64,000 nucleotides of DNA from Streptomyces cellostaticus (GCF_001513965.1 NZ_KQ948016.1:480382-544381); one strand, 5' to 3'. Positions 17,318 through 26,288 are shown, counted from the stretch's first letter. Numbers and translations: made by a program. Notes: a model not told the origin generated them from the letters alone.

Positions 17318-18391
17318 ATGGACGCTTCCCGTACCCGTGCCTCTTGGAGGGTCGCCTCCGCCGCCGTCCTGGTGTGCGCCGCGCTGCCGGCCGTCTCCGG
17401 CTGTACGGCCCCGCCGGCGCCCGCGGAGAAGGACGGCTCGACCATCCGGGCGGCGCCCCGCACGGCCGCGGGCGACCTGCAGAGCCAGTACCTGAAGGTC
17501 ATCAAGGAGGTCCTGCCGTCGGTCGTGCAGATCCAGGCGAGCCATGATCTGGGCTCCGGGGTCGTGTACGACGACCAGGGGCACATCGTCACCAACGCGC
17601 ACGTGGTCGGCTCCGAGAAGAGCTTCAAGGTGACCACGGCCAACAGCGAGGAGCCGCTCACCGCGCACCTGGTGTACTCGTACCCGGACCAGGACCTTGC
17701 GGTGATCAAGCTCGACAAGGTGCCGGCCGGGCTGAAGGCGGCGGCGGTCGGGAACTCCGAGAAGGTGGAGGTCGGCCAGATCGTGCTGGCCATGGGCTCG
17801 CCGCTCGGGCTGTCGTCCAGCGTGACCCAGGGCATCGTGTCGGCGACCGGACGGACCGTCAGCGAAGGCAGCTCGGGCGGGGGTACGGGCGCCACCATCG
17901 CGAACATGGTGCAGACATCGGCCGCCATCAACCCCGGCAACAGCGGGGGCGCCCTGGTCAACCTCGACGGACAGGTCATCGGCATCCCGACGCTCGCCGC
18001 CGCCGATCCCGAGCTGGGCGGCAGCGCGGCGCCGGGCATCGGGTTCGCCATCCCGGCGTCGATGGTGAAGACGGTCGCCGGCCAGATCATCAAGAGCGGC
18101 AAGGTCGTCGACTCGGGGCGGGCCGCGCTCGGCATCACCGCGCGGACGGTCGTGGACGACAGCTACCAGCCGGCCGGGGCCGCGGTGGTCAGCGTCAGGA
18201 GCGGCGCGGCGGCCGGGCGGGCGGGGCTGCGGCCGGGTGACGTGATCACCAAGCTGGGCGGCACCCCGGTCACCACGACCACGGCACTCTCCGAGGCGCT
18301 GGCGGCGGACAGACCGGGGCAGCGGACGAAGGTGACCTTCCAGCGCAACGGCGGTGAGAAGACGGTGGAGGTGACGCTGGGTGAGCAGTGA
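17318..18391 (+). CDS. HtrA-like trypsin/PDZ serine protease, lipoprotein
   Basis: 357 aa. Signal sequence with a lipobox-like AVSGC at residues 26-30, so the protein is likely anchored outside the membrane. Chymotrypsin-fold protease with catalytic triad H95 (TNAHVV), D126 (DQDLAVIK) and S209 (NPGNSGGAL), then a PDZ domain from about 260 (GLRPGDVITKLGG). Such enzymes degrade or refold damaged exported proteins. It stands alone, ending in a terminator shared with the next convergent gene. Confidence 0.92.
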   Translation: MDASRTRASWRVASAAVLVCAALPAVSGCTAPPAPAEKDGSTIRAAPRTAAGDLQSQYLKVIKEVLPSVVQIQASHDLGSGVVYDDQGHIVTNAHVVGSEKSFKVTTANSEEPLTAHLVYSYPDQDLAVIKLDKVPAGLKAAAVGNSEKVEVGQIVLAMGSPLGLSSSVTQGIVSATGRTVSEGSSGGGTGATIANMVQTSAAINPGNSGGALVNLDGQVIGIPTLAAADPELGGSAAPGIGFAIPASMVKTVAGQIIKSGKVVDSGRAALGITARTVVDDSYQPAGAAVVSVRSGAAAGRAGLRPGDVITKLGGTPVTTTTALSEALAADRPGQRTKVTFQRNGGEKTVEVTLGEQ

Positions 18392-18422
18392 GGGGTGAGG
18401 AGGCAGGCCCCTCCTCACCCCT
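18391..18422. terminator. Bidirectional terminator
   Basis: AGGGGTGAGGAGG and CCTCCTCACCCCT form a perfect 13-bp stem with a six-base loop, between the convergent protease gene and the 70-aa gene. Confidence 0.8.
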
Positions 18423-18431
18423 CCCGTCGGG

Positions 18432-18644
18432 CTACGACGCGTCGGCGTGCAGGCTCATCGGACCGTAGATCTCGGTGCTCTCCTCGAACAGCCGCACCTG
18501 GTCCGCGCCGCCCTCCAGCAGCGCCTTCCAGTGCTCGCCGATCCAGGACTCGGCGTCCCCCTGCGTGGTGAACTCCTCCGGCTGCACCGCGGGCTGGACC
18601 TCCGTCCCGTCGGCCTTCTCGAAACGCCACGTCCATGCCGTCAT
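18432..18644 (-). CDS. Small conserved protein of unknown function
   Basis: 70 aa acidic protein, start MTAWTWRFEKADGTEV, with one conserved-looking core (FTTQGDAESWIGEHWKALLE). No membrane segment or cysteine. A strong AGGAGG five bases before the ATG supports the start. Homologous small proteins are common in Streptomyces, but none has a known function. Confidence 0.82.
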   Translation of the reverse strand: MTAWTWRFEKADGTEVQPAVQPEEFTTQGDAESWIGEHWKALLEGGADQVRLFEESTEIYGPMSLHADAS

Positions 18645-18734
18645 GTGGGCCTCCTTTGATCCACGTGCTGCCCCGCTCAGCGTATTCGCTCCGCTGGGTC
18701 GGCCGTTAGATCACCTCGGGTAGTGCCGGAAAGT

Positions 18735-18780
18735 GCGGGCCGGTGGGGGCCGGTCGCGCAGTTCCCCGCGCCCCTTAGGG
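18735..18780 (-). repeat. Dispersed intergenic repeat, copy 4
   Basis: Reverse-orientation copy: GCGGGCCGGTGGGGGC, then GGTCGCGCAGTTCCCCGCGC and CCCTTAGGG. It lies between the small gene and cobU. Confidence 0.8.
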
Positions 18781-18811
18781 TGCTGCAGATGAGCGGTACC
18801 TACGAGGACAG

Positions 18812-20029
18812 GTGAAAATCGGTCCCGTGGAAGTGACTCTGCTCGGTACCGGTGCTCCTGCGGGGCTGCCCCGCCCCGACTGTCCCTGTGCGGTGTGTGC
18901 GACTGCGCTCGGGCCGGATGCGCGGGCGGCCACCGCGTTGTTGGTGGACGGGACGCTGTTGCTGGACCTGACGCCCGGGGCGGCGTTCGCGGCCGCGCGG
19001 GCGGGGCATTCGCTGGGCGGGGTACGGCAGGTGCTGCTGTCGCATCCGCACGACGGGCCCGCGATGGAGGTGCCGGCCGGGCTGCCGCAGCCCGGGCGGG
19101 TGCCGGACGGGCGGGAGTTGGCGCTGCTGACGGGGCATCGGGTGCGGGCCGTGGCGATGGACGCGGGCGGCACCGGGTACGCGGTGACCGGGCCGGACGG
19201 GCAGCGGCTGCTGTATCTGCCGCCGGGCGGGGCGCCGGCCGGTCTGGAGGAGGCTACGGCGGAGACGTACCAGATGGTGCTGGCCGACGTCGTGGGCCGC
19301 CCGGATGCGCTGGCCCGCCTGCGGGCGGTCGGTTCCCTCACGCCGACGACGGATGTGATCGCCGTCCATCTCGACCACGACGTACCGCAGCGCGCGGAGG
19401 TGCGGCGGCGGCTCGCGGCGGCCGGGGCGCGGGCCGTGCCGGACGGTACGACGCTGGTGGTCGGGGCGTACGAGGAGGTGCCGGACGTGCCGCGGCGGAC
19501 GCTGGTGCTGGGCGGGGCGCGCTCGGGGAAGTCGGTGGAGGCCGAGCGGCGGCTGGAGGCGTTCCCCGAGGTGCTGTACGTGGCCACGGGCGGGACACGC
19601 GGCGGGGACACCGAGTGGGCGGCGCGGGTGGCCTTGCACCGGGAGCGGCGGCCGGGGTCGTGGCGTACGACGGAGACGACCGATCTGGTGCCGCTGCTGG
19701 CCGTGGACGGGCCCCCGGTGCTGATCGACTGTCTGTCGCTGTGGCTGACGGACGTGATGGACGAGGTCGGGGCGTGGGACGACGCGGAGTGGGCGGACGG
19801 GGGCGAGAAGGCGCTGCGCGAGCGGGTGCGGGAGCTGACGAAGGCGGTGCGGGCCACGCGGCGGACCGTGGTGGCCGTGTCCAACGAGGTGGGGTCGGGG
19901 ATCGTGCCCGCCACTGCTTCCGGGCGGCGGTACCGGGATGAACTCGGGCGGCTGAACGCGGCGTTCGCGAGCGAGTGCGAGCAGGTGCTGCTGGTCGTCG
20001 CCGGACAGGCTGTCGTGCTGCGGGGTTGA
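18812..20029 (+). CDS. cobU: Adenosylcobinamide kinase / guanylyltransferase with N-terminal metallo-hydrolase-like domain
   Basis: 405 aa, about twice the usual CobU length. The C-terminal part (from about residue 228) is CobU: P-loop GGARSGKS, then the YVATGG and VSNEVGSGIVP blocks; it phosphorylates adenosylcobinamide and adds GMP in cobalamin nucleotide-loop assembly. The first 220 residues look like a reduced metallo-beta-lactamase fold (LLGTGAPAGLPRPDCPC, LSHPHDGPA, HLDHDVP); several metal ligands seem missing, so its activity is doubtful. GTG at 18812 has GAGG close by; GTG at 18827 (VEVTLLGTG) is a good alternative start. Confidence 0.9.
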   Translation: MKIGPVEVTLLGTGAPAGLPRPDCPCAVCATALGPDARAATALLVDGTLLLDLTPGAAFAAARAGHSLGGVRQVLLSHPHDGPAMEVPAGLPQPGRVPDGRELALLTGHRVRAVAMDAGGTGYAVTGPDGQRLLYLPPGGAPAGLEEATAETYQMVLADVVGRPDALARLRAVGSLTPTTDVIAVHLDHDVPQRAEVRRRLAAAGARAVPDGTTLVVGAYEEVPDVPRRTLVLGGARSGKSVEAERRLEAFPEVLYVATGGTRGGDTEWAARVALHRERRPGSWRTTETTDLVPLLAVDGPPVLIDCLSLWLTDVMDEVGAWDDAEWADGGEKALRERVRELTKAVRATRRTVVAVSNEVGSGIVPATASGRRYRDELGRLNAAFASECEQVLLVVAGQAVVLRG

Positions 20030-20050
20030 GAAGGTGCCCGCAGCTGTGCG

Positions 20051-20100
20051 CGCCCCGAAGGGGCGCGGGGAACTGCGCGACCAGCCCCCACCGGCCCGCC
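20051..20100 (+). repeat. Dispersed intergenic repeat, copy 5
   Basis: Near-identical to copy 3 (CGCCCCGAAGGGGCGCGGGG through AACTGCGCGACCAGCCCC to CCGGCCCGCC). It fills the gap between the convergent cobU and methyltransferase genes. Confidence 0.85.
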
Positions 20101-20101
20101 G

Positions 20102-21094
20102 TCAGGTGGCGGCCCTGGACTGTTTGCGGGCCACGATCCGGTACGCGTTGGAGAAGCGGGTGCGGGCGGACAGGGGGGCGAGAAGGTGGTCCACGGCCGA
20201 GGCCAGCGCCAGCGCAGGCGCTGCCGGGGCCCTCAGGACCGGGGGGACGCGGGCCAGGGCCAGGGAGAGGGCCGCCGAGAGGTCGTAGGGGATGTGGGGG
20301 GCTCTGCGGTCCGTGACGAGGATCGTGCAGCCCTGGGCCTCCAGTTCCGCGCGCAGGTTGGCCACGGGCATCAGGTGGAGGTGGCGGGGCTGGCCGTACG
20401 GCAGCCACCACCTGCCGAGCAGCCTGGCGAACGCGCAGCGCGGGTCGGGGACTTCGACGACGAGGTGGCCGCCGGGACGCAGCGCGGTGAGGGCGGCGCG
20501 GAGTTCGGCGCGGGGGTCGGGGACGTGTTCCAGGTGGTGGAACATGCTGAGCACGTCGTAGCGGGCACGGAGGCGGACCGCCGTCCCCGGGGTGGTCAGG
20601 TAGCCGCGGTGGGCCTCCTCGACGCGGCCCTCCAGCAGGGCCTGCTCCACGCGGGCGGTCGGGTCCAGGCCGTCGAAGCTGGTGTAGGGGAAGAACTCCT
20701 TCGCCGCCTCGGGGAAGCGGGCGTGGCCCGTGCCCACGTCCAGCCAGCTCTCCGGGTCGCGCAGCGCCGACAGCGCGTGGGCCGTGGCTCGGTGGCGGCG
20801 GCGGACCGCACGGGCGGAGAGGATGCGGGCGGCGAACTCCTCGAGGTGCCGTTCGTAGAAGTCCCGGCGGTAGAAGGCGAGGCCCTCCGCCGTGAGCCGG
20901 GGGTTCTGGAAGGTGTGGCGGCAGTCGCGGCACTCGTCGAGGACGAAGGTGCCCGGCCGGTGCCGCAGCGGGTCGGCCGTGCGCAGCCGGGTGCGCAGGC
21001 GCGGGGAGCCGCACCAGGGGCAGTCCTCGCGGCGCGGCTCCTGAAAGGGATCGCGCGGTGCGGTGACCTGCGGGGTGCTGGGCGAGGGCGGCAT
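20102..21094 (-). CDS. Class I SAM methyltransferase with N-terminal zinc-ribbon-like motif
   Basis: 330 aa. Residues 24-60 carry a CPWCGSP...CRDC pair of CXXC motifs, likely a zinc knuckle, followed by a methyltransferase fold with motif I LDVGTGHARFPEAAKE (about 130) and MFHHLEHVPDP plus LRPGGHLVVEVPDP (about 200-225). This layout occurs in methyltransferases acting on sugars or lipids. The ATG at 21094 has GGGAG six bases upstream, and fixes the start; the frame stays open far upstream only because it is antisense to cobT. It interrupts the cob cluster on the opposite strand. Substrate unknown. Confidence 0.88.
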   Translation of the reverse strand: MPPSPSTPQVTAPRDPFQEPRREDCPWCGSPRLRTRLRTADPLRHRPGTFVLDECRDCRHTFQNPRLTAEGLAFYRRDFYERHLEEFAARILSARAVRRRHRATAHALSALRDPESWLDVGTGHARFPEAAKEFFPYTSFDGLDPTARVEQALLEGRVEEAHRGYLTTPGTAVRLRARYDVLSMFHHLEHVPDPRAELRAALTALRPGGHLVVEVPDPRCAFARLLGRWWLPYGQPRHLHLMPVANLRAELEAQGCTILVTDRRAPHIPYDLSAALSLALARVPPVLRAPAAPALALASAVDHLLAPLSARTRFSNAYRIVARKQSRAAT

Positions 21095-21226
21095 GATGGC
21101 TCCCTGTGCGACATTCCACTGCAAACCGGAACGTATGGGATACACATCTTGGGTGCAAAGACGTCGTGACGGTGTGGTGGCGGTGTGGCGCGGATGCGTC
21201 CGTTCGCTGCCGGTACTGTTCGGCGA

Positions 21227-22312
21227 ATGAGCAGCCTTAATCTGGACGACTTCACCGATCTGATCGAGCGCCCGGACGGGGGCGTACGCCGTGACGCCGA
21301 GGCCCGGCGCGAGCGCCAGATCGTGCCGCCCGGGTCGCTCGGGCGCCTGGACGAGCTGGGCGAGTGGCTGGCCGCCGCACAGAGCGCCGTACCGGTACGG
21401 CCGGTCGAACGGCCCCGGGTGGTTCTCTTCGCCGGTGACCACGGGATCGCCGGACTCGGCGTCTCGGCGCGGCCCGCGGGCGGTGCCGGGCAGCTGGTGC
21501 GGGCGGTACTGGAGGGCGGCAGCGCGGTGTCGGTGCTCTCGCGCCGCCTCGACGTGCCCGTGCGGGTCGTGGACATGGCCCTGGACTGCGCGCCGGACGC
21601 CTTCCCGGAGGACGTCGTACGCCACCGGGTGCGGCGCGGCAGCGGCCGTATCGACATCGAGGACGCGCTCACCCTGGACGAGGCCGAGGCGGCCTTCCGG
21701 GCGGGCGTCGCCGTCGCCGACGAGGAGGCCGACTCGGGGACGGATCTGGTGGTGCTCGGCGATGTGAGCGTGGGCGGGACCACGGCGGCCGCGGTGCTGA
21801 TCGCCGCGCTGTGCGGGACCGACGCGTCCGTGGTGACCGGGCGGGGCGGGCAGGCCATCGACGACCTGGCGTGGATGCGCAAGTGTGCGGCGGTCCGGGA
21901 CGCGCTCAGGCGGGCGCGGCCGGTGCTCGGGGACCAGTTGCAGCTGCTCGCGACCGTGGGCGGGGCCGATCTGGCCGCGATGACCGGGTTCCTGTTGCAG
22001 GCGGCGGTGCGGAAGCTGCCGGTGATCCTGGACGGTGTGGTCGCCGCCGCGTGTGCGCTGGTCGCCCAGCGGGTGGCCTTCCGAGCGCCGGACTGGTGGC
22101 TGGCCGGGCACGACAGCGGGGAGCCGGGGCAGGCGAAGGCGCTGGACCGGATGGCGCTGGAGCCGCTGCTGGAGCAGGGCGTGAAGGTCGGCGAGGGGGT
22201 GGGGGCGCTGCTGGCTCTGCCCTTGGTGCGGGCCGCCGCAGCGCTGGCCGCCGAGCTTCCCGAGAAGGAGCCGGAGGAGGTTCCCGAGAAGGAGCCGGAG
22301 GAGAAGGAGTAG
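21227..22312 (+). CDS. cobT: Nicotinate-nucleotide-dimethylbenzimidazole phosphoribosyltransferase
   Basis: 361 aa. Makes alpha-ribazole phosphate from dimethylbenzimidazole and nicotinate mononucleotide, the lower-ligand branch of cobalamin synthesis. Family landmarks: FAGDHGIAGLGVSA with the substrate-binding His, LGDVSVGGTTAAA, and the C-terminal PLLEQGVKVGEGVG with the catalytic Glu region. The tail is a short Glu/Pro repeat (EKEPEEVPEKEPEE). The ATG at 21227 is preferred; an upstream frame extension is unrelated. Works with cobU upstream and cobS at 26.3 kb. Confidence 0.95.
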   Translation: MSSLNLDDFTDLIERPDGGVRRDAEARRERQIVPPGSLGRLDELGEWLAAAQSAVPVRPVERPRVVLFAGDHGIAGLGVSARPAGGAGQLVRAVLEGGSAVSVLSRRLDVPVRVVDMALDCAPDAFPEDVVRHRVRRGSGRIDIEDALTLDEAEAAFRAGVAVADEEADSGTDLVVLGDVSVGGTTAAAVLIAALCGTDASVVTGRGGQAIDDLAWMRKCAAVRDALRRARPVLGDQLQLLATVGGADLAAMTGFLLQAAVRKLPVILDGVVAAACALVAQRVAFRAPDWWLAGHDSGEPGQAKALDRMALEPLLEQGVKVGEGVGALLALPLVRAAAALAAELPEKEPEEVPEKEPEEKE

Positions 22313-22451
22313 TCGGGCTGCGGCCCGGGAGGAGGCAGCTCACCTCGGCCGGAAGAGCCGGAGAAGAAAATGTGCGGCGATGGTGAGGGCACCGGCCACG
22401 GCGGGCCGAAAAGTTCGGTTCGCCGGGGCATCACCCATATGATCCTCGCTC

Positions 22452-24248
22452 ATGGGAGATGCCCGAATTGCCGCGGACCAGGAAGCGAGCCCGGGGCGCC
22501 CGGGTGACAAGGTGCGGCCGGACGGCACAGCCCCTTCGCGAGCCGCCGCCTTCGCTGTCTGGTATCTGAGGGCCGTCGCCTTCGTCAACTTCCTCAGCGC
22601 GGTGTGGGTGTCGCTGGGCCAGGACGTGCGCCGGCACAACCAGGAGAACTTCTTCACGCCCTACCTGCTGACCGCCGGCTTCGCCTCGGGCGTGTTCACC
22701 GCGTTCCTCGCGATCACCATGCGGCGGCGCAAGCGGGCCGCGTGGATCCTGAACCTGGTGCTGAGCGGATCGTTCCTGGCCCTGTTCGCGTTCGCGATGG
22801 CGTTCCCGGAGATCCGGCAGTACGCGCAGAACTGGATCTCCCTGGTGCTGACGGCGGCCTTCGTCGGGGCCCTGCTGACCGGCCGGCGGGAGTTCTACGC
22901 CAAGGGCGACCGGTCCAATCCGCGGCTCGCCGCGACGGTCGCCGTCGGCGGCGGGCTGCTCGCCTCGCTGCTGGCCGGGGTCCTGGTGACGGTCACCAAC
23001 CAGGCGCCGGACACGGCCCGTTCGACGTTCCTGGAGCGCTGGCACTACGGCACCCTGCGGCTGGTGTCGGTGGCCGCGGACGAGAACCACTTCCCGGGGA
23101 TCGAGCCGCCCAACTGGGCCAACGTGGCTGTCAACGTGCTCAGCACGGTCCTCGTCCTCGCCGTCCTCTACGCCGCCTTCCGCTCCCGGCGGGCCGTCGA
23201 CCCGCTCACCGAGGACGACGAGAAACGGCTGCGGATCCTGCTGGAGCGGCACGGCGAGCGGGACTCGCTCGGCTACTTCGCGCTGCGCCGGGAGAAGAGC
23301 GTGGTGTGGTCGCCGACCGGCAAGGCGGCCGTCGCCTATCGGGTGGTCGGCGGGGTGAGTCTCGCCTCCGGGGATCCGCTCGGGGATCCGGAGGCGTGGC
23401 CGGGAGCGATCGTGCCGTGGCTGGCCGAGGTGCGGGCGCACGGGTGGATCCCGGCGGTGATGGGGGCGAGCGAGGAAGCGGGGACGGTCTACGCCCGGCA
23501 CGGTCTCGACGCGCTGGAACTCGGCGACGAGGCGATCGTGGAAGTGGCCGAGTTCACCCTGGAGGGACGGGCCATGCGGACCGTCCGGCAGGCCTACAAC
23601 CGCGTGAAGCGGGCCGGGTACGAGGTGCGCATCCGGCGGCACGCGGACATTGCGGCGGACGAGATGGCATACCTGGTCGAGCGCGCGGACGACTGGCGGG
23701 ACGGGGCGACCGAGCGCGGCTTCAGCATGGCGCTGGGCCGCCTCGGGGACCCCGAGGACGGGCAGTGCGTGATGCTGGAGTGCACGGACGCCGAGGGGAA
23801 GCTGCGCGCGCTGCTCTCCTTCGTGCCCTGGGGGCCGCACGGGCTGTCGCTGGACCTCATGCGCCGGGACCGGGATTCCGACAACGGGCTGATGGAGTTC
23901 ATGGTCATCGAGCTGTTGCGCCGCGCCGGCGAGATCAAGATCACCCAGGTGTCACTCAACTTCGCCGTGTTCCGGTCGGTCTTCGAACGTGGCGCACGTC
24001 TCGGTGCCGGTCCGGTGCTGAGGCTGTGGCGGTCGCTGCTCAGCTTCTTCTCCCGCTGGTGGCAGATCGAGTCGCTGTACCGCGCCAACGCCAAGTACCG
24101 GCCCATCTGGGAGCCGCGGTTCCTGCTCTTCGAGAAGAGCGCGGACCTGCTGCGCATCGGCCTCGCCGCAGCCCGCGCGGAGGGCTTCCTGGAGGCGCCG
24201 GGACTGCCGAAGTGGCTGCACCGCAGGCACCTGGACACGCACCGATGA
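22452..24248 (+). CDS. Phosphatidylglycerol lysyltransferase-like membrane protein (DUF2156 / MprF C-terminal type)
   Basis: 598 aa. Six or so membrane helices in residues 35-240 precede a large cytoplasmic domain of the DUF2156/LPG synthase family (RREKSVVWSPTGKAAVAYRVVGGVSLASGDP, then the C-terminal NFAVFRSVFERG and ANAKYRPIWEPRFLLFE). Relatives transfer lysine or another aminoacyl group from tRNA to phosphatidylglycerol, altering surface charge; some have unrelated acceptors. The following 242-aa membrane gene is ten bases downstream and co-directional, so the two probably form an operon. Confidence 0.88.
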   Translation: MGDARIAADQEASPGRPGDKVRPDGTAPSRAAAFAVWYLRAVAFVNFLSAVWVSLGQDVRRHNQENFFTPYLLTAGFASGVFTAFLAITMRRRKRAAWILNLVLSGSFLALFAFAMAFPEIRQYAQNWISLVLTAAFVGALLTGRREFYAKGDRSNPRLAATVAVGGGLLASLLAGVLVTVTNQAPDTARSTFLERWHYGTLRLVSVAADENHFPGIEPPNWANVAVNVLSTVLVLAVLYAAFRSRRAVDPLTEDDEKRLRILLERHGERDSLGYFALRREKSVVWSPTGKAAVAYRVVGGVSLASGDPLGDPEAWPGAIVPWLAEVRAHGWIPAVMGASEEAGTVYARHGLDALELGDEAIVEVAEFTLEGRAMRTVRQAYNRVKRAGYEVRIRRHADIAADEMAYLVERADDWRDGATERGFSMALGRLGDPEDGQCVMLECTDAEGKLRALLSFVPWGPHGLSLDLMRRDRDSDNGLMEFMVIELLRRAGEIKITQVSLNFAVFRSVFERGARLGAGPVLRLWRSLLSFFSRWWQIESLYRANAKYRPIWEPRFLLFEKSADLLRIGLAAARAEGFLEAPGLPKWLHRRHLDTHR

Positions 24249-24258
24249 GGAACGCTTG

Positions 24259-24984
24259 ATGAGAACGCTCTTCCGCTGGGCTCATGCCGAGTGGGGGCTG
24301 TTGTACGTCACCGTGCGCGAGCCCCTGCTCAAACGGCGCCTGCGGGCGGCTCCGATGGCGTTGTGGGCGGTGTGCCTGACCGCGCTCCTCCAGTACGTGC
24401 AGAACCGGCCATGGGGCTATCAGTTCGTGCAGAACGTGGGCGCCGTAAGGGCACAGGACCCGCTCGGGTTGGCCCTGCTGCGCACTCCCCTGTCGCTGTT
24501 CGTCCCGGCGCTCGACCTGCCGGTGTGGGGTGCGCTCGCGCAGATCCTGCTGGTGTTCGGGATCGCCGAGATCTGCCTGGGCTGGTGGCGGACGCTGACC
24601 ATCGCCTACGTCGCCACGCTCGCCGGGACGCTGTACGCGCGGCTGGGCATCGCGCTCGGCCCGCACGCCCCGTTCGGCCTTCCGTGGACGGACGCGCAGG
24701 TCGTGGACACCGGTCCGTCCGCGGCCGTGGTGGGGCTCGCCGTGTTCGTGGCCTGGCGTTACGGCGCCTATGTGACGGCGGGTGCGGTGACCGCGGCCAT
24801 GGTGGCCGAGGTACTCCTCAAGGAGAACCTCGCGGGCAAGGAGCACCTGGCCGCGCTGATGGCCGTGGGCACGCTGTGCCTACTGGCCGCGGTGCGGCAC
24901 CGTTACGGGTACCGGCTCAGACGTCACCGGTGGCCGGGCAGCCGAACCGGCCCCGGGTCAGGCTTGCCACCGATCCAGTCCTGA
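24259..24984 (+). CDS. Rhomboid-like small multispanning membrane protein
   Basis: 241 aa with six predicted membrane stretches. The layout recalls the rhomboid-like proteins that accompany DUF2156 genes in Streptomyces, but the classical GxSG and catalytic His are not clearly present (closest is DTGPSAAVVG), so protease activity is uncertain. ATG at 24259 with GAGG eight bases upstream. The last 20 residues (from RHRWPGSRTGPGSG) are encoded by the first copy of a 200-bp tandem repeat shared with the opposite-strand gene, so the C-terminus may be recent. Confidence 0.82.
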   Translation: MRTLFRWAHAEWGLLYVTVREPLLKRRLRAAPMALWAVCLTALLQYVQNRPWGYQFVQNVGAVRAQDPLGLALLRTPLSLFVPALDLPVWGALAQILLVFGIAEICLGWWRTLTIAYVATLAGTLYARLGIALGPHAPFGLPWTDAQVVDTGPSAAVVGLAVFVAWRYGAYVTAGAVTAAMVAEVLLKENLAGKEHLAALMAVGTLCLLAAVRHRYGYRLRRHRWPGSRTGPGSGLPPIQS

Positions 24985-25698
24985 AGACAGCGCCGGGCCC
25001 CGGCCCAGCAACGGTCACGGCAACAGACCCACAGGGCAACCTTGACGCGGGCGCGACGGCCATAGAAGCAACGAGCCAAAGAGAGCACCTCGCCGCGCAG
25101 ATGACCACGGGGCAACTGAGACATCACCGGCGGCCGGGCAGCCGAACCGGCCCCGGGTCAGGCTTGCCACCGATCCAGTCCTGAAGACGGCGCCGGGGGC
25201 GGGCCCAGCGGCGGTCGTGGCGGTAGGCCCGCAGGGCGGCCTTGGTGCGGGCGCGACGGCCATACAAGCAACAAGCCAAAGAAAGCACCTCGCCGCGCAG
25301 ATGACCACGGGGCAACTGAGACATCACCGGCGGCCGGACAGCCGAACCGAGCCCCGGTCGGGCTTGCCACCGATCCAGTCCTGAAGACGGCGCCAGAGCC
25401 CGGCCCAGCAACGAACATGGCAACAGGCCCACAGGGCAACCTTGACGCGGGCGCGACGGCCACAGAAGCAACAGGCCAAAGAAAGCACCTCGCCGCGCAG
25501 ATGACCACGGGGCAGCCGAGACATCACCGGCGGCCGGACAGCCGAACCGAGCCCGAGTCGGGCTTGCCACCGATCCAGTCCTGAAGACGGCGCCGGGGGC
25601 GGGCCCAGCGGCGGTCGTGGCGGTAGGCCCGCAGGGCGGCCTTGGCGCGGGCGCGGGGGCGGCGGCCGTAGAAGCGGCGGGCCCAGAGGGAGCCGGGG
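24921..25698. repeat. Four tandem 200-bp units
   Basis: Units start at 24921, 25121, 25321 and 25521 (ACRTCACCGG...), each exactly 200 bp; the fourth fades into unique coding sequence at about 25698. Landmarks such as CTTGCCACCGATCCAGTCCT recur at exactly +200. The unit holds the stop codon and 3' end of the convergent gene at 25524-26288 on one strand, and the unit at 24921 provides the end of the 24259-24984 gene on the other. Units 2 and 4 share long identical blocks where units 1 and 3 differ, mainly by transitions. Confidence 0.92.
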
Positions 25699-26288
25699 CG
25701 GGCCAGGCGCACGGCGCCGACGAACGCGATCAGGGGCACGATCACGCCGAGGATCGCGAGGCGGGCCTTGCCCTTGCCCAGAGCGATCAGGGAGAAGAGG
25801 AAGTTCACTCCGATGTTGGCGATGACCGTGCCCCGGTCCTGGAGTTCCGCGGCGGACAGGTCGTTGACGCCGAACGGCGAGAACCCGGCCAGCAGCAGGC
25901 CGACCAGGGCGGCGGTGAGCACGACGGCCTCGACGCTCTTGCGGCCCTCCTCGCTCCAGTAGACGTCGTCCAGGTGCAGGATCAGCGCGAACTCGTCCAG
26001 GACCAGCCCCGCCCCCATGCCGAAGAGGACCGCGGCGACGGCCCCGCCGGCCCCGTGCCGGTCGCTGGCGACGGCACCGAAGCCGCCGACGATCGTCAGG
26101 ACGACCCCGGGAACCACGTGGTGGATGTGCAGCCCGCCCGCCTTGACGTTGCCGAACGGCCCCTTGCCGGCCCGGATCAGCCGGGTGATGACCCGGGTGA
26201 CGAGGAAGGTGACGACGAAGGCGGTCAGGGCCAGCAGCAGCGGAAGCTTGCCCGGCTCCAGGATGTTCCGCTCCCACCAGTGCCCCAT
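25524..26288 (-). CDS. Multispanning membrane protein of unknown function
   Basis: 254 aa with about five membrane helices. The N-terminal half has conserved-looking polar residues near the membrane (KAGGLHIHHVVPG and LDEFALILHLDDVYW), including His-His and an acidic cluster that could bind a metal or lipid headgroup. The C-terminus is very basic (about 50 residues, RRFYGRRPRARAKAALRAYR), and is encoded by unit 4 of the 200-bp tandem repeat. It is divergent from cobS. No known function; a role as integral enzyme is possible but unproven. Confidence 0.82.
   Translation of the reverse strand: MGHWWERNILEPGKLPLLLALTAFVVTFLVTRVITRLIRAGKGPFGNVKAGGLHIHHVVPGVVLTIVGGFGAVASDRHGAGGAVAAVLFGMGAGLVLDEFALILHLDDVYWSEEGRKSVEAVVLTAALVGLLLAGFSPFGVNDLSAAELQDRGTVIANIGVNFLFSLIALGKGKARLAILGVIVPLIAFVGAVRLARPGSLWARRFYGRRPRARAKAALRAYRHDRRWARPRRRLQDWIGGKPDSGSVRLSGRR

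Noticed and set aside
20102..22111. 669-aa version of the methyltransferase gene
   Set aside because: The N-terminal 340 residues are antisense to cobT; the ATG at 21094 has a proper ribosome-binding site.
24921..25698. CRISPR or iteron array
   Set aside because: Units are 200 bp and homologous throughout, so they are a tandem duplication and not repeats with unique spacers.
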